A stretch of DNA of 64,000 bases from Candidatus Obscuribacterales bacterium (GCA_020634035.1 JACKCM010000003.1:496001-560000), one strand, 5' to 3'; positions 8,856 to 17,954 are shown, numbered from the stretch's first letter. Notes: generated by a model from the letters alone, not told the origin. A program made the numbers and translations.

Positions 8856-9200
8856 GTGCCCGGCGAAAAGAGATTCAAAATAACCTATTGTGGCGCCTGA
8901 GGCTACCGTCAGAGGGCAGTCAGGTTGGCTGCCGAACTCGAAGAAAGACTCGCCGAAGAGACTGAACTGGTCAAATCTTCCGGCGGCATATTCGAGGTCG
9001 AGGACCGAGGCGAATTGATATTCTCGAAAAGAGAGTTGAAACGTTTTCCCGAAGGTGAGGAAATTTTTGAGATAATTCAGATGGTCGACTCGGGTGAGCC
9101 TCTGGATAAAGCCAGAAAAAAAGCCCGGGAGAGTATATCGGAGCCGATCTCATTTGGCCAGTGGCTCCAGAATCTCTTGAAAGGACGAACCTCGAATTAG
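8856..9200 (+). CDS. selW: Selenoprotein W-like (Rdx family) with in-frame UGA as selenocysteine
   Basis: A 114-residue thioredoxin-like redox protein of the SelW/Rdx family. The frame is open from GTG 8856 to TAG 9200 except for one TGA at 8898-8900. Reading that codon as selenocysteine gives ITYCGAUGYR, the CxxU redox box of selenoprotein W (C12, U15). The family features follow: the long helix VRLAAELEERL, the GIFEVEDRGELIFSKR strand pair, and FPEGEEIFEII. The start has AGGAG seven bases ahead. A 7-bp hairpin just after the UGA (8915-8933) resembles a bacterial SECIS. It lies between the HTH gene and cmk in one operon. Standard callers would report only the TTG-started remnant at 8925. Assignment is strong from motif and context; Sec insertion needs SelA-D genes elsewhere. 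Confidence 0.88.
8915..8933 (+). promoter_or_regulatory. bSECIS-like hairpin after the selW UGA
   Basis: The stem pairs 8915-8921 with 8927-8933 (seven pairs, one G-U) around the loop AGGUU. It starts 14 bases after the UGA. The loop has a G in its first two positions, as known bacterial SECIS elements require, and is close to the AGGUCU loop of E. coli fdhF. Confidence 0.75.
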
Positions 9201-9208
9201 AGTCAGAT

Positions 9209-9904
9209 ATGAAAATCACCATAGCGATTGACGGTCCCGCCGGCGCAGGGAAGTCCACCGTGGCTAAGATTCTGGCGGACAAGCTCGGTCTGCTCTATAT
9301 AGACACCGGCGCTATGTACCGTGCCGCCACCTGGCTCGCCCTCCAGGAACATATCAATCTAGAAGACGGTGAGAGCCTTGCCGAAGCCCTTTGCCATAAA
9401 GACCTGCGCCTGGAGAGTCCTGAAGAGAGCGCTGGTGGAAGAATAAGAGTTTTTCTGAACGACCACGAAATAACCGACGCAATCCGCGGCAAAGAGGTCT
9501 CTGACCGGGTCAGCACCGTAGCCGCCCAGAAGATGGTTCGCAAGGTCTTAGTAGAACAACAGCGCAAACTGGCAAGGGGGCGCAGTGCAGTTCTAGACGG
9601 CAGGGACATCGGCACAGTAGTTCTGCCGGACGCCGATCTAAAAATCTTTCTGACAGCCTCCGCCGAAGAAAGAGCGCGTCGCCGGGTCAAAGACCTGGAA
9701 GGACTGGGAGAAAAAGAATCCTACGACGATGTTCTTCGGGCGATTATAGAAAGAGACAAACAAGATTCGACTCGCCAGGAAGCACCACTGGTGAAGGCAG
9801 CTGATGCTGTCGAGGTAGACACCGACGGACTGACCATAGAAGAGGTGGTGAACAAAATCGCCGACCTCTGCAAGAACGGCAAAGGCGGTCGCAAAGACCA
9901 ATGA
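9209..9904 (+). CDS. cmk: Cytidylate kinase
   Basis: A 231-residue (d)CMP kinase that phosphorylates CMP and dCMP to the diphosphates with ATP. The P-loop GPAGAGKST is at about 8-16, followed by the IDTGAMYRA signature, the CMP-binding DGRDIGT box and the lid ERARRR. Length is typical. I chose ATG 9209, eight bases after the selW stop; an in-frame start at 9161 would overlap selW. The stop overlaps the start of the M50 protease gene by four bases (ATGA), so the genes are translationally coupled. Confidence 0.96.
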   Translation: MKITIAIDGPAGAGKSTVAKILADKLGLLYIDTGAMYRAATWLALQEHINLEDGESLAEALCHKDLRLESPEESAGGRIRVFLNDHEITDAIRGKEVSDRVSTVAAQKMVRKVLVEQQRKLARGRSAVLDGRDIGTVVLPDADLKIFLTASAEERARRRVKDLEGLGEKESYDDVLRAIIERDKQDSTRQEAPLVKAADAVEVDTDGLTIEEVVNKIADLCKNGKGGRKDQ

Positions 9905-11382
9905 CAATCACTCTTCTGGTTATTACAATCTGGGTTTTCTCGACCTGTCTGCATGAATTCGGCCATGCCATAACCGCTTATATGGCCGGAGACAAAACCG
10001 TCAAAGACAAAGGCTATCTCACCCTCAATCCGATGGTCTATTTCCATTCCACCACCACTCTGGTCATACCGCTTTTCGTTCTTCTCATCGGCGGTATTCC
10101 ACTGCCGGGGGCGGCGGTCTATATCAATCACAACAAGATAAAAAGCAGGCTCTGGCTTTCTTTAGTCTCCTTCGCCGGTCCACTGTTCACCTTCTTTGTG
10201 CTCTGTCTGCTTGCCGTGGCAATAAATATTCTGCCAGCGTTCAAAGAAGCCTTAGCAGGGACAGATTCTTTTGTCACCATATACAGCACCATCGCCTTTC
10301 TTATCTATCTGCATATTTTCGTCTTCATTCTCAATCTGCTGCCTCTGCCGCCCCTGGATGGCTATGGCATAATCGAGCCCTGGTTGCCTAAAAATGTACA
10401 GAGAAAAATTCGGGAGCACTCTAACCTAGGCTTCGCCCTGCTTTTCGTACTGTTTTTCGTGGTCAAAGATTTTGCTCGCTTCATGACTTTTTTAAGCGCC
10501 AATCTGACCGTTTTACTTGGTGCCGACTGGAAAGCGGTTCAGTATGCCAATGTCCAGTTCGAGCAATCATCCATGTACCTTGTCGGCGCCCTGGTAATAG
10601 CCTGGATTATCAAAGGTCGCTTCCAGTCTCCGACAGAAAAGGGTGACGCCTTGATGAAGAAGCAAAACTATGCCGAAGCCCTGGAGCAATATAAACTCGC
10701 CAAAGAGAAAAGCAGTCAGGACACCAGAATCGATCTCTGCATCGCCACCTGCCTGCTCAGCCTGGGAAGAAGCAATGAAGCCTATCTTTATCTCGATAAC
10801 ATTTTAAAAGTCGAACCGGGAGATGTGAAAGCGATCGGTTTGAAAGCCGCCTGCCTGTCGGAAGAAGGACGCTATCAGGAAGCCAGTCTTTTGTTGGAAG
10901 GCATTGAAGAGAAACAGGAAGAGAACATAGAAGCGCTAGCTTTTCCTTATGTGGTCAAAGCAAGCTCTCAGCTCGAGCTGGGCAATCCGGAGCTCGCTCT
11001 CGACGCTGTTGAAAAGGCGCTCTTGATAGAACCCCAGGATCCAAACTCGCTTCAACTGAAAGCCCATTGCCTGAGCGCTCTTGGTAGATATGACAAAGCC
11101 CTGGCGGTGCTGGATGCCATGGCAAGAACAAAACAGGGCTTACAGAGAGCCTGCTTATTGAAAGGCCTTCTATTAATTAGCATAGACCGCAAAGAAGAAG
11201 GTCTTGTCGAAATCAAAAAAATCCTCTCCCCCAAGAAAGAGGATCGGGATGATGACATACGCAACCTCAAGAAAATCTTTGGTGAGCGAGCCGAAGAGTT
11301 GCTCAAAGAAGGCAAAGAGACAGAAGCTCAACGCCTCAAAGATGCCGCAAGAGAGATAGCCTCGGGCGAAGCGCTGTCCTAG
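9901..11382 (+). CDS. M50 (site-2) protease with C-terminal TPR repeats
   Basis: A 493-residue intramembrane zinc metalloprotease. The catalytic HEFGH is at 18-22 in the first membrane segment. The third ligand lies in the NLLPLPPLDG motif (D153). About five further membrane segments run to residue 235. Residues about 245-480 are tetratricopeptide repeats, probably a cytosolic adaptor that recruits substrates. Rseb/SpoIVFB-type enzymes cut anti-sigma factors or transcription factors within the membrane; the substrate here is unknown. It is the last gene of the selW-cmk operon and overlaps the convergent helicase gene by four bases. Confidence 0.9.
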   Translation: MTITLLVITIWVFSTCLHEFGHAITAYMAGDKTVKDKGYLTLNPMVYFHSTTTLVIPLFVLLIGGIPLPGAAVYINHNKIKSRLWLSLVSFAGPLFTFFVLCLLAVAINILPAFKEALAGTDSFVTIYSTIAFLIYLHIFVFILNLLPLPPLDGYGIIEPWLPKNVQRKIREHSNLGFALLFVLFFVVKDFARFMTFLSANLTVLLGADWKAVQYANVQFEQSSMYLVGALVIAWIIKGRFQSPTEKGDALMKKQNYAEALEQYKLAKEKSSQDTRIDLCIATCLLSLGRSNEAYLYLDNILKVEPGDVKAIGLKAACLSEEGRYQEASLLLEGIEEKQEENIEALAFPYVVKASSQLELGNPELALDAVEKALLIEPQDPNSLQLKAHCLSALGRYDKALAVLDAMARTKQGLQRACLLKGLLLISIDRKEEGLVEIKKILSPKKEDRDDDIRNLKKIFGERAEELLKEGKETEAQRLKDAAREIASGEALS

Positions 11383-13808
11383 AAATTCTCTTTGACTTCG
11401 TCGCGGTTGAGAAGCATCTCGACTTCATTCAAAACCTTGACCAGGGGCTCGGGAATGCCTTCGGCTCTCATATATTGACGGCAGAGATCCAGGGTGCGAC
11501 GAAATGCCCGGACCACATCCCCTTCATCATATACGGTGGCTCTACTGATATGCTCCCAGCTCGCTCCCTGGGCCCACATCTCTGTGAGGGCGGCGAAATG
11601 GGGCGAATAGTTTATTGGAATCTCGATATCGAATTGATCTTGCAATTTTTTCAAATTGCGGGCTATTCCATGAACATCGGCAAGACGACTCTCTACCCCG
11701 GGGCTGACCCGATGTCTGACCTGTTCGTGCAACCTTCCTTCTTCCTGCACAAGAATATTTAGAAGGGCGGCAAGCTCATGGGAAGCCAGTCCATCGAAGA
11801 CGCCATTGACCACCATCTCGGAGAGAAAGAGTTCGTTGGTGCCACGGATACTGGCAGCCATGCGCCCGAGCCCGGTGGGCTCGTTTCCGTTCAAATAACC
11901 TTTTAGCCGCAAGATATCCGCAAGGGCCTCGAAAGTACGCCAGTACTTGCCGGTCTCTCTGGTGATACGCTTGGCTATCTCTTTGATGCGGCGCTCCAGA
12001 TGACCAACCCGGCTGGTCTGCTTACTGCATGGCTTTTGCACTGGACACCCATGACAGGGCATGGCATAAGCTTCGGTGAGGAGACTGTTGATCTCCTTTT
12101 TCATATTCTCTAAAGTCGCTTCCACTTCAGAAGTCGAAGGTCCCATTACTTCATCGACTTTTTTGCGGGCGCGAGAGCGGCCATGGGGCGCTCTCGCCTG
12201 GGGTTTCAAACCCTTTTCAATTTGTTTGAGCTGTTTATGCTTCGCCCTTATCGCGCCAAGTCTTTTCGAATAAAGCGAGAGATCGCCTATCTCATCGGGA
12301 CATAACGGATTCTGTAAGCGAGCCAGTTCTGCCTCCATCTCCATCTGGTCGACATAGAGCGGCTCTAGAAGCTGGTTGGTCATGAACTGCCCGAAACTTC
12401 TTTCGATAAGATCCCGGGCGTCTTCTATAGAGTGCCGCTCGAGCAAGTTGAGCACCATGGCATAAGAAGGTGTAAACTGGCTGGCCAGGGGGTCGGCGGC
12501 AGAGGTAGCCAGGCGTGCAGCATCCTCCACCGATTCGAAGGTGTTGTTCAGCACCACCACATGCCCCAGTTCATCCATGCCGCGCCGACCGGCTCGACCG
12601 GACATCTGCAGAAATTCGGATGCGGTAAGACTGCGGTGCCCTTCATCAGATCGCTTGGTCATTGAGCTTATCACCGTGGTCCGAGCCGGCATGTTGATAC
12701 CGGCAGCCAGAGTCTCGGTGGCAAAAACAGCTTTCAACAAACCGGCCTGAAACAGCTTCTCGACCGCTCCTTTCCAACTGGGCAGCATACCGGCATGGTG
12801 CACCGCCATACCTTCGAGCAGGTAGGGCATATGGGGATGATTCTTGATGTTGGGATAAAACAAAGAGAGCTCATCCACGGCTTTTAGAATCTGACTGTGC
12901 TCTTTGTCCGTAATAAGCGGAATGCCGCTGGCGCGCTTCATCGCCTCTTCGCAGCCTTTCCGAGAGAACATGAAATAGATAACGGGCAACATACCTTTGC
13001 CGGACAGGGTACCAAGCACATCTCCGGGATGGGTGGTGAATGCGCTACGCCGGGGACCTTTCTTCTGGCGGCTCACGAAGCGCTTCTTGCCGAAGCGACT
13101 TTTCAGAAGTCCGTTGACGGCGGTGCCGTTATGATTGAGCAGTGGATAAATTCTGCGCTCACCAAAGAAGTGAAACTCCAGAGGCACCGGGCGAAAGTCT
13201 GAGCTGACCAGTTCGGTGGCACCATGGGTTTCGTTGATCCAGGTGGTCAGATCCTGGGCATTAGCAACCGTGGCGGATAGGGCCACAAGCTGGATATCAA
13301 CCGGAGAATAGATAATAGACTCTTCCCAGACCGTTCCTCTTTCTGAGTCGTTCATGTAATGACATTCATCGAGAATGACAAAAGAGACATCCTTCAGGTT
13401 ACGACGCACGTCACCAAGGATGGTGCCATAGAGCATATTTCTGAAAACTTCAGTCGTCATCACCACAATCGGGGCATCTCTATTGACCGAAGTATCCCCG
13501 GTCAATAGACCGACCTTTTCGTCAGAGTACTTCTTACGCAGGTCATAGAGCTTCTGGTTAGAAAGCGCTTTGAGTGGTGTTGTATAGAAGCAGCGTTTAT
13601 TGCTGGCCAGGGCAAGCTCTACTGCATACTCAGCAATAACGGTTTTGCCTGCACCGGTAGGAGCGCAGACCACCACGCTCTTGCCTGCGTCGAGATGCTT
13701 CATGGCCTCGAGCTGAAAGTCATCGAGCTCGAAGGGAAAAAACTGAGAGGGATCTATATCCAGCTCTAAATTCTTTGAAGACTGGGGCTGATGTGAACTA
13801 TCGGTAAT
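11379..13808 (-). CDS. Ski2-like DExH RNA helicase with DSHCT-type C-terminus, probable ATT start
   Basis: A superfamily II helicase of the Ski2/Mtr4/ISE2 type found in cyanobacteria and actinobacteria, probably for RNA processing. Motif I is APTGAGKT, the DExH box is LDECHYM, then SATVAN, the TETLAAGINMPA and QMSGRAGRRG motifs, a CHGCPVQKPC cysteine cluster and a DSHCT-like C-terminal helical domain. The first ATG (13703) would cut off the Q-motif, which is present upstream in the same frame (PFELDDFQLEAM). No ATG, GTG or TTG lies between that motif and the upstream stop. An ATT at 13808 with TAAGGA nine bases ahead is the best start, giving 809 residues. A frameshift or truncated upstream exon is the alternative. 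Confidence 0.9.
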   Translation of the reverse strand: MTDSSHQPQSSKNLELDIDPSQFFPFELDDFQLEAMKHLDAGKSVVVCAPTGAGKTVIAEYAVELALASNKRCFYTTPLKALSNQKLYDLRKKYSDEKVGLLTGDTSVNRDAPIVVMTTEVFRNMLYGTILGDVRRNLKDVSFVILDECHYMNDSERGTVWEESIIYSPVDIQLVALSATVANAQDLTTWINETHGATELVSSDFRPVPLEFHFFGERRIYPLLNHNGTAVNGLLKSRFGKKRFVSRQKKGPRRSAFTTHPGDVLGTLSGKGMLPVIYFMFSRKGCEEAMKRASGIPLITDKEHSQILKAVDELSLFYPNIKNHPHMPYLLEGMAVHHAGMLPSWKGAVEKLFQAGLLKAVFATETLAAGINMPARTTVISSMTKRSDEGHRSLTASEFLQMSGRAGRRGMDELGHVVVLNNTFESVEDAARLATSAADPLASQFTPSYAMVLNLLERHSIEDARDLIERSFGQFMTNQLLEPLYVDQMEMEAELARLQNPLCPDEIGDLSLYSKRLGAIRAKHKQLKQIEKGLKPQARAPHGRSRARKKVDEVMGPSTSEVEATLENMKKEINSLLTEAYAMPCHGCPVQKPCSKQTSRVGHLERRIKEIAKRITRETGKYWRTFEALADILRLKGYLNGNEPTGLGRMAASIRGTNELFLSEMVVNGVFDGLASHELAALLNILVQEEGRLHEQVRHRVSPGVESRLADVHGIARNLKKLQDQFDIEIPINYSPHFAALTEMWAQGASWEHISRATVYDEGDVVRAFRRTLDLCRQYMRAEGIPEPLVKVLNEVEMLLNRDEVKENF

Positions 13809-13921
13809 TTCCCGGATTCCTTATCGAATATCTAGATGCGTCTACAGGCAAATTGTCTCAAACATTGCAGCGATTGTATTGATTTTGCGTTTAATGCTAC
13901 TTCCGATTTGTATCAATGTAA

Positions 13922-13927
13922 TATAAT
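13922..13927 (+). promoter_or_regulatory. -10 box of the tRNA-Pro gene
   Basis: A perfect TATAAT lies 10 bases before the tRNA. No good -35 is seen at the usual distance; TTCCGA at 13901 is the nearest candidate. Confidence 0.5.
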
Positions 13928-13937
13928 GTCGACTTGT

Positions 13938-14009
13938 CGGGACGTGGCGCAGGGGTAGCGCGCACCTTTGGGGTGGGTGAGGCCGGAGGTTCGAATCCTC
14001 TCGTCCCGA
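13938..14009 (+). tRNA. tRNA-Pro, anticodon GGG
   Basis: A 72-base cloverleaf. The acceptor arms CGGGACG/CGTCCCG pair perfectly. The D arm GCGC/GCGC, the anticodon arm CACCT/GGGTG with loop TTGGGGT (anticodon GGG) and the T arm GGAGG/CCTCT with loop TTCGAAT all fold. The discriminator is A, as in proline tRNAs. CCA is not encoded. It reads CCC and CCU codons. Confidence 0.95.
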
Positions 14010-14020
14010 TTCAATAAAAA

Positions 14021-14051
14021 AAGGGCGGTTTTAAAAACCGCCCTTTTTTTT
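14021..14051 (+). terminator. Intrinsic terminator after tRNA-Pro
   Basis: The GGGCGGTT/AACCGCCC stem (14023-14030/14036-14043) is followed by eight Ts. The A-run on the left would let it also work on the minus strand. Confidence 0.9.
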
Positions 14052-14071
14052 ATTGCTTTTCGACTGCCCGA

Positions 14072-14356
14072 CTAGATATAGACCCTGCGGGAGACTCGGC
14101 GGCGCCGTCCAATCACCCGTTCTTTGTGAGGACAGGGTGTAGAAGTCATAGAATGAACCAGGGGCTGGGCTTCGAGATTGAGAAGCTGTCTCTGGTTTCT
14201 CAAGTCGATAGAGAAACTCTCGTCTTTAAAAGGAACCACTGTGTTGAAACAGGGATTGAGATGGACGAATTCTCTAAGCTTGAATTTAAGGATGGTCCGG
14301 AGCCTGTCATCTAGATGGCTCAGCAAGACCGCTCTTTCAAGGGTATTAGGACTCAT
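14072..14356 (-). CDS. Small hypothetical protein with basic C-terminus
   Basis: A 94-residue open frame I do not recognise. Codon choice looks like that of the neighbouring genes, and the product has a regular amphipathic pattern (ERAVLLSHLDDRLRTIL, then FSIDLRNQRQLLNLE) and an arginine-rich tail (GRRRRVSRRVYI). A GGAG lies about 13 bases before the ATG, rather far. It sits alone between the tRNA terminator and the sigma factor gene. It may be a real small nucleic-acid-binding protein or a chance frame. Confidence 0.45.
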   Translation of the reverse strand: MSPNTLERAVLLSHLDDRLRTILKFKLREFVHLNPCFNTVVPFKDESFSIDLRNQRQLLNLEAQPLVHSMTSTPCPHKERVIGRRRRVSRRVYI

Positions 14357-14633
14357 TACTGCAAAACGCTCCGCAAAAAACTTTTCTGGTACAGATAGTA
14401 AAAACGATTCAAGTTACCGGCGGCATCGCCCAAATATTCAGGAAATCGGCAAGCCACTAAAGTTTTGAATGGTAGCAGGTTGGGCCCCATTGTCAACATT
14501 AAATACCAAGATTTCGTTAGGATTTAATCTTAAAAATTGCCGCATGACAACCAGCTATATGCCACAGCCGGCCAGGTGATATGCGATCAACCCGATGCGA
14601 TATAGCCGAAAAGCCTTGTCAATCTTTGCTCAA
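14357..14633. other. AT-rich intergenic stretch
   Basis: I see no gene, repeat or clear terminator here. It separates the sigma factor gene from the small gene at 14072 and could hold the promoter of the latter. Confidence 0.5.
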
Positions 14634-15473
14634 TCAGTCCTTATAAGAGCTCGACTGGCCTGGCTTCGGAGCGGCATTCTCTTTCTTTCGCGTTCTAAGC
14701 CTGCCCTCTTCTTCGCCGTTCAAGACCTCTTTCAATTTGTTGAGAGCACTGTGAACCGCCCGAGAAACCCCCATCTCGGAAACCCCGAGGACACAGGCGG
14801 TCTCCTTTTGCGAGAGGTCATAGAAAAAGACGAACTCGACTATCCGACGGGTCTTCTCGCCCAGCTCTTTCAAAGCCTGTGAAATCTGCTCCCGGTCCTC
14901 AGAAAGACGCAACAGATCTTCGTAACGGTAATCGGGAACCACATCAGAGAGGGTCCGGCTATCGGCGGTCTCATGGTCTGAGGTATAGCAATCGAGAGAT
15001 TCATAATGCATACGGACATCCCGAGAACGCTGGGCCTCTAGTATGTCCGAGACAGAGATGCCAGAATATTTGGAAAGCTCCTCTACTGTAGGAGAACGCT
15101 CCATGCTTTTAGAGAGCTTCTCTTCCAACTGACTTATTTGAGAATGAATCTCGGTAAGCTTTCTGGGCACTTGAACCAGAGAAGATTGATCCCTCAAGTA
15201 ATGGCGGATTTCGCCGCGAATATAGCAGGTGGCCAGGGTTTTGAAACTGGCGGTGCGGCTGCGGCTGGGGTCGTAGTATCCGATTGCCTTAAGCAAGCCG
15301 ATGGAGCCTACCTGTACCAGATCTTCGAGGCTGTCCGGCTGGAACTGACTGTATCTACGGGCGATTTTCCGGACAAGAGGCATATACTCCTCGACCAGTT
15401 CGTTAACATCACCTTCCTTGAAGTAACAAGGATCCAGGTGCCATTTACTGCTTGAATTTTGCTTTGCAGCCAT
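14634..15473 (-). CDS. SigB/SigF-type RNA polymerase sigma factor
   Basis: A 279-residue group 3 sigma-70 factor. Region 2 (about 25-95) carries the core-binding and -10 recognition helices (LVQVGSIGLLKAI, YIRGEIRHYLRD). Region 3 is about 110-160. Region 4 (about 215-265) is a helix-turn-helix (LSQKETACVLGVSEMGVSRAV). It resembles the Bacillus SigB/SigF and cyanobacterial SigF group used in stress or cell-surface programmes. No anti-sigma factor is adjacent; a STAS-domain protein lies at 27666-27977. It diverges from the histidine kinase gene at 15658. Confidence 0.92.
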   Translation of the reverse strand: MAAKQNSSSKWHLDPCYFKEGDVNELVEEYMPLVRKIARRYSQFQPDSLEDLVQVGSIGLLKAIGYYDPSRSRTASFKTLATCYIRGEIRHYLRDQSSLVQVPRKLTEIHSQISQLEEKLSKSMERSPTVEELSKYSGISVSDILEAQRSRDVRMHYESLDCYTSDHETADSRTLSDVVPDYRYEDLLRLSEDREQISQALKELGEKTRRIVEFVFFYDLSQKETACVLGVSEMGVSRAVHSALNKLKEVLNGEEEGRLRTRKKENAAPKPGQSSSYKD

Positions 15474-15657
15474 ATAACTAACTACCCACGCCTGTTCTAA
15501 GATGGTACATAGTTGATCTTTCCCTTGACATCCGCCATCTAAACTGTTTCCCCCGTATCGTTAATTAGCTAAAATTGGACTGGGTAAAGGAATCTGGCAA
15601 AATTTCCTGCCGTAAGCCGAAAAAAGATTCCGATATTTGGAAACCCGAGAGGACAAA

Positions 15658-17652
15658 GTGAATATCTTTCTCAAACCAATTGCAAAAATGAGGCTGTCCT
15701 GGGGCAGGACCTCGATCCAGAAGCAGCTCGTCCTCCTCGGTCTTACTTGTATTGCCGCCCTGGTAACCTTTACCGCCTGGATCTGGGTTTCAAGAGCCCA
15801 GCACATGATCAACGATTCGGTAAAACAATTCGGTCTGGCCCTGGCCCATGCCCTGGCCAGGGGCGGCGCCGAAGCCCTGGCTAATTCGGGCAATCTTGAT
15901 GGTCTTCGTTACTACATCCTTGCCGAACGTGGTCATACCCCGGCGATTGCTTATGTAGTCTTCTGCGACAAGAACGGCAAAGTTATCCTCGATCCGAACT
16001 CCAAAGCCGATCTGGAAAACGTATATAAGTTGTACGAAAAACCGGTCGATCAGTACGAAGTTCCCAGCGTCACCCCGTCACCTGCGGGGTATCGCAATAT
16101 CACCAATATCGCCGTCTATATGAAGCGCAATCAAAAGGAGCTCGGCATCTGCTGGGTAGGTCTGGAGAACGACTCTTTTACCATCCTCGGAACAAAGAAA
16201 GAGACCCGCTTCTTCCTCTTCTCTATCTTCGGTCTGGTCGCCCTTCTGGGCACCCTGGGGGTCTGGGCCAACTATGCCATGATCAATAAACCGATGAAAG
16301 CCCTCTCCAGAGGAGCCAGCGAAATTGCCGCCGGTCGATTCGGTTTTCAGATTCCGTCCCAGAGAGCCGGCTCCGAAATAGACGAGCTGGTCAACGCCTT
16401 CAACTATATGTCCAGCCGTCTCAAGCTCTACGACAAGCACAACGTAGACAACTTGATGGCGGAGCGAAACAAATTTATTTCAGAACGCAACAAGCTGGAA
16501 CTGGTGCTGATGTCTATCGCCGACGGCGTAGTCGTATGCGACCGGGACAACAAAGTCCAGATTGTGAACCGTGCCGCCACCGAACTTTTCGATAAAGACG
16601 CCCAGGATATGCTGGGCAAACCCCTGGTCTTCTGCACCGAGGGTCCCGATGCGCCCATGATTTGCCAGGTAATCCAGGCTTTCACCGATTCTGTCTCGCC
16701 GGGTACGCTCGACCCCATCGTCCAGCAGGTAAATCTTGGTGAGAAGGTAGTAAGGCTTCACTCAGCGCCGATTATGCTCAACAAAGACTTTCTGGGCTCG
16801 GTAATGATCATGCATGATGTCACCAAGCAAGCAGAGTTGGAGCGCATGAAAAACGAGTTCATCTCGAATGTCTCCCATGAACTGAGGACTCCGATAACCT
16901 CGATCAAGAGCTATGTAGACACGCTCTGTAACCATGGCGACAAGCTCGAAGATGATATTTACCGAGAATTTCTGCAGATCATCGACAACGAAGCAGATCG
17001 TCTGATGTATCTCGTCAACGACGTACTTCAGCTGAGCAAGCTCGAAGAAGCGGATCGAGAGCTGGAGAAATTCCCCATGGAAATCTCCCGAGCCTGCGAA
17101 GCGGCGATTCGCTCCGTCAATATGATGGCTAGAGACCGGGGCATAGACCTGCTTTTCGAAGAGGTCGGAGAGATTCCTCTGGTCGACCTAAATCAAGAAA
17201 GTATCGAGAGAGTAATCATCAACCTTCTGACCAACGCCATCAAGTACACCCCGTCCGGCGGCAAGATAACGGTGATTGTTGAGCACCTCAAAGAAGATGA
17301 AGCCAAGCAAGAGATAGCCGTCCATATCAAGGACACCGGCATCGGTATCCCGGAAGATGCCCTGGAAAATGTCTTCGACCGCTTCTTCAGGGTAGAGAAA
17401 AAGGTCCACACCATAAAAGGAACCGGTCTCGGCCTTACGATTGTGAAGAAGATCGTAGAAAAACACGAAGGCAGACTGTCGGTGGTATCAGCCCTGGGCG
17501 AAGGCTCCACCTTCAGCTTCTATCTGCCTCTGACCAACTACGATCTAATAGAAGATGAAGTAGGGGAGCTGATCTCGGACATCGAGGCCCGAGACGGCAA
17601 CCTCGATGATCTGGGAATTCCCAACAGCGCCATCAGTGAAGCAGAAGTCTAA
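15658..17652 (+). CDS. Membrane sensor histidine kinase with HAMP and PAS (VicK/PhoR-like)
   Basis: A 664-residue kinase. TM1 is at about residues 20-42, then an extracytoplasmic Cache-like domain, TM2 at about 175-198, HAMP at about 198-250, a coiled linker and a PAS domain at about 280-385. HisKA carries VSHELRTP with the phospho-acceptor H407. The ATPase domain has the N box NLLTNAIKYTP, G1 DTGIGIP, F box FDRFF and G2 GTGLGL. I chose GTG 15658 with AGAGGA just ahead over a TTG at 15637. No response regulator gene is adjacent, so the partner is unlinked. Confidence 0.93.
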   Translation: MNIFLKPIAKMRLSWGRTSIQKQLVLLGLTCIAALVTFTAWIWVSRAQHMINDSVKQFGLALAHALARGGAEALANSGNLDGLRYYILAERGHTPAIAYVVFCDKNGKVILDPNSKADLENVYKLYEKPVDQYEVPSVTPSPAGYRNITNIAVYMKRNQKELGICWVGLENDSFTILGTKKETRFFLFSIFGLVALLGTLGVWANYAMINKPMKALSRGASEIAAGRFGFQIPSQRAGSEIDELVNAFNYMSSRLKLYDKHNVDNLMAERNKFISERNKLELVLMSIADGVVVCDRDNKVQIVNRAATELFDKDAQDMLGKPLVFCTEGPDAPMICQVIQAFTDSVSPGTLDPIVQQVNLGEKVVRLHSAPIMLNKDFLGSVMIMHDVTKQAELERMKNEFISNVSHELRTPITSIKSYVDTLCNHGDKLEDDIYREFLQIIDNEADRLMYLVNDVLQLSKLEEADRELEKFPMEISRACEAAIRSVNMMARDRGIDLLFEEVGEIPLVDLNQESIERVIINLLTNAIKYTPSGGKITVIVEHLKEDEAKQEIAVHIKDTGIGIPEDALENVFDRFFRVEKKVHTIKGTGLGLTIVKKIVEKHEGRLSVVSALGEGSTFSFYLPLTNYDLIEDEVGELISDIEARDGNLDDLGIPNSAISEAEV

Positions 17653-17954
17653 AAAGAATTAGAATGGTATCATCTTAATTTAAGCGCAGCTTAGATTCGA
17701 GACTGGCACCGATCCTGGAAAGTCCTATAAATACAGGGATTCAAGTCTCGCTCTCCGGCTGAGAAGCAAGCAATCGATTGCCATCCAAGATCCGACACAT
17801 ATATTCACGCTATGCAGCGATAGCAGGGCGCGTATCTACCCGTCTTCAACATTAGCAACTTATACAGTTAACAGATTAGTTTCCAAGCTGAGCCCGTGCT
17901 ATGATTTGGACCGTTGACAAGCACTCTCGAAAAATTCATGGGAGGAGGTGGATA
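17653..17954 (+). other. Intergenic region with long inverted repeat upstream of coaD
   Basis: No gene is seen. A CGAGACT/AGTCTCG pair about 45 bases apart (near 17718 and 17747) encloses smaller helices, and flanking GCTT/AAGC and CAGC/GCTG pairs could extend the stem. A TATGAT at 17900-17905 may be the -10 of coaD, without a good -35. Confidence 0.35.

Noticed and set aside
8925..9200. TTG-started 91-residue frame as the complete gene
   Set aside because: It begins inside the first helix of a SelW domain and lacks the CxxU site; reading the upstream UGA as selenocysteine restores the whole family pattern.
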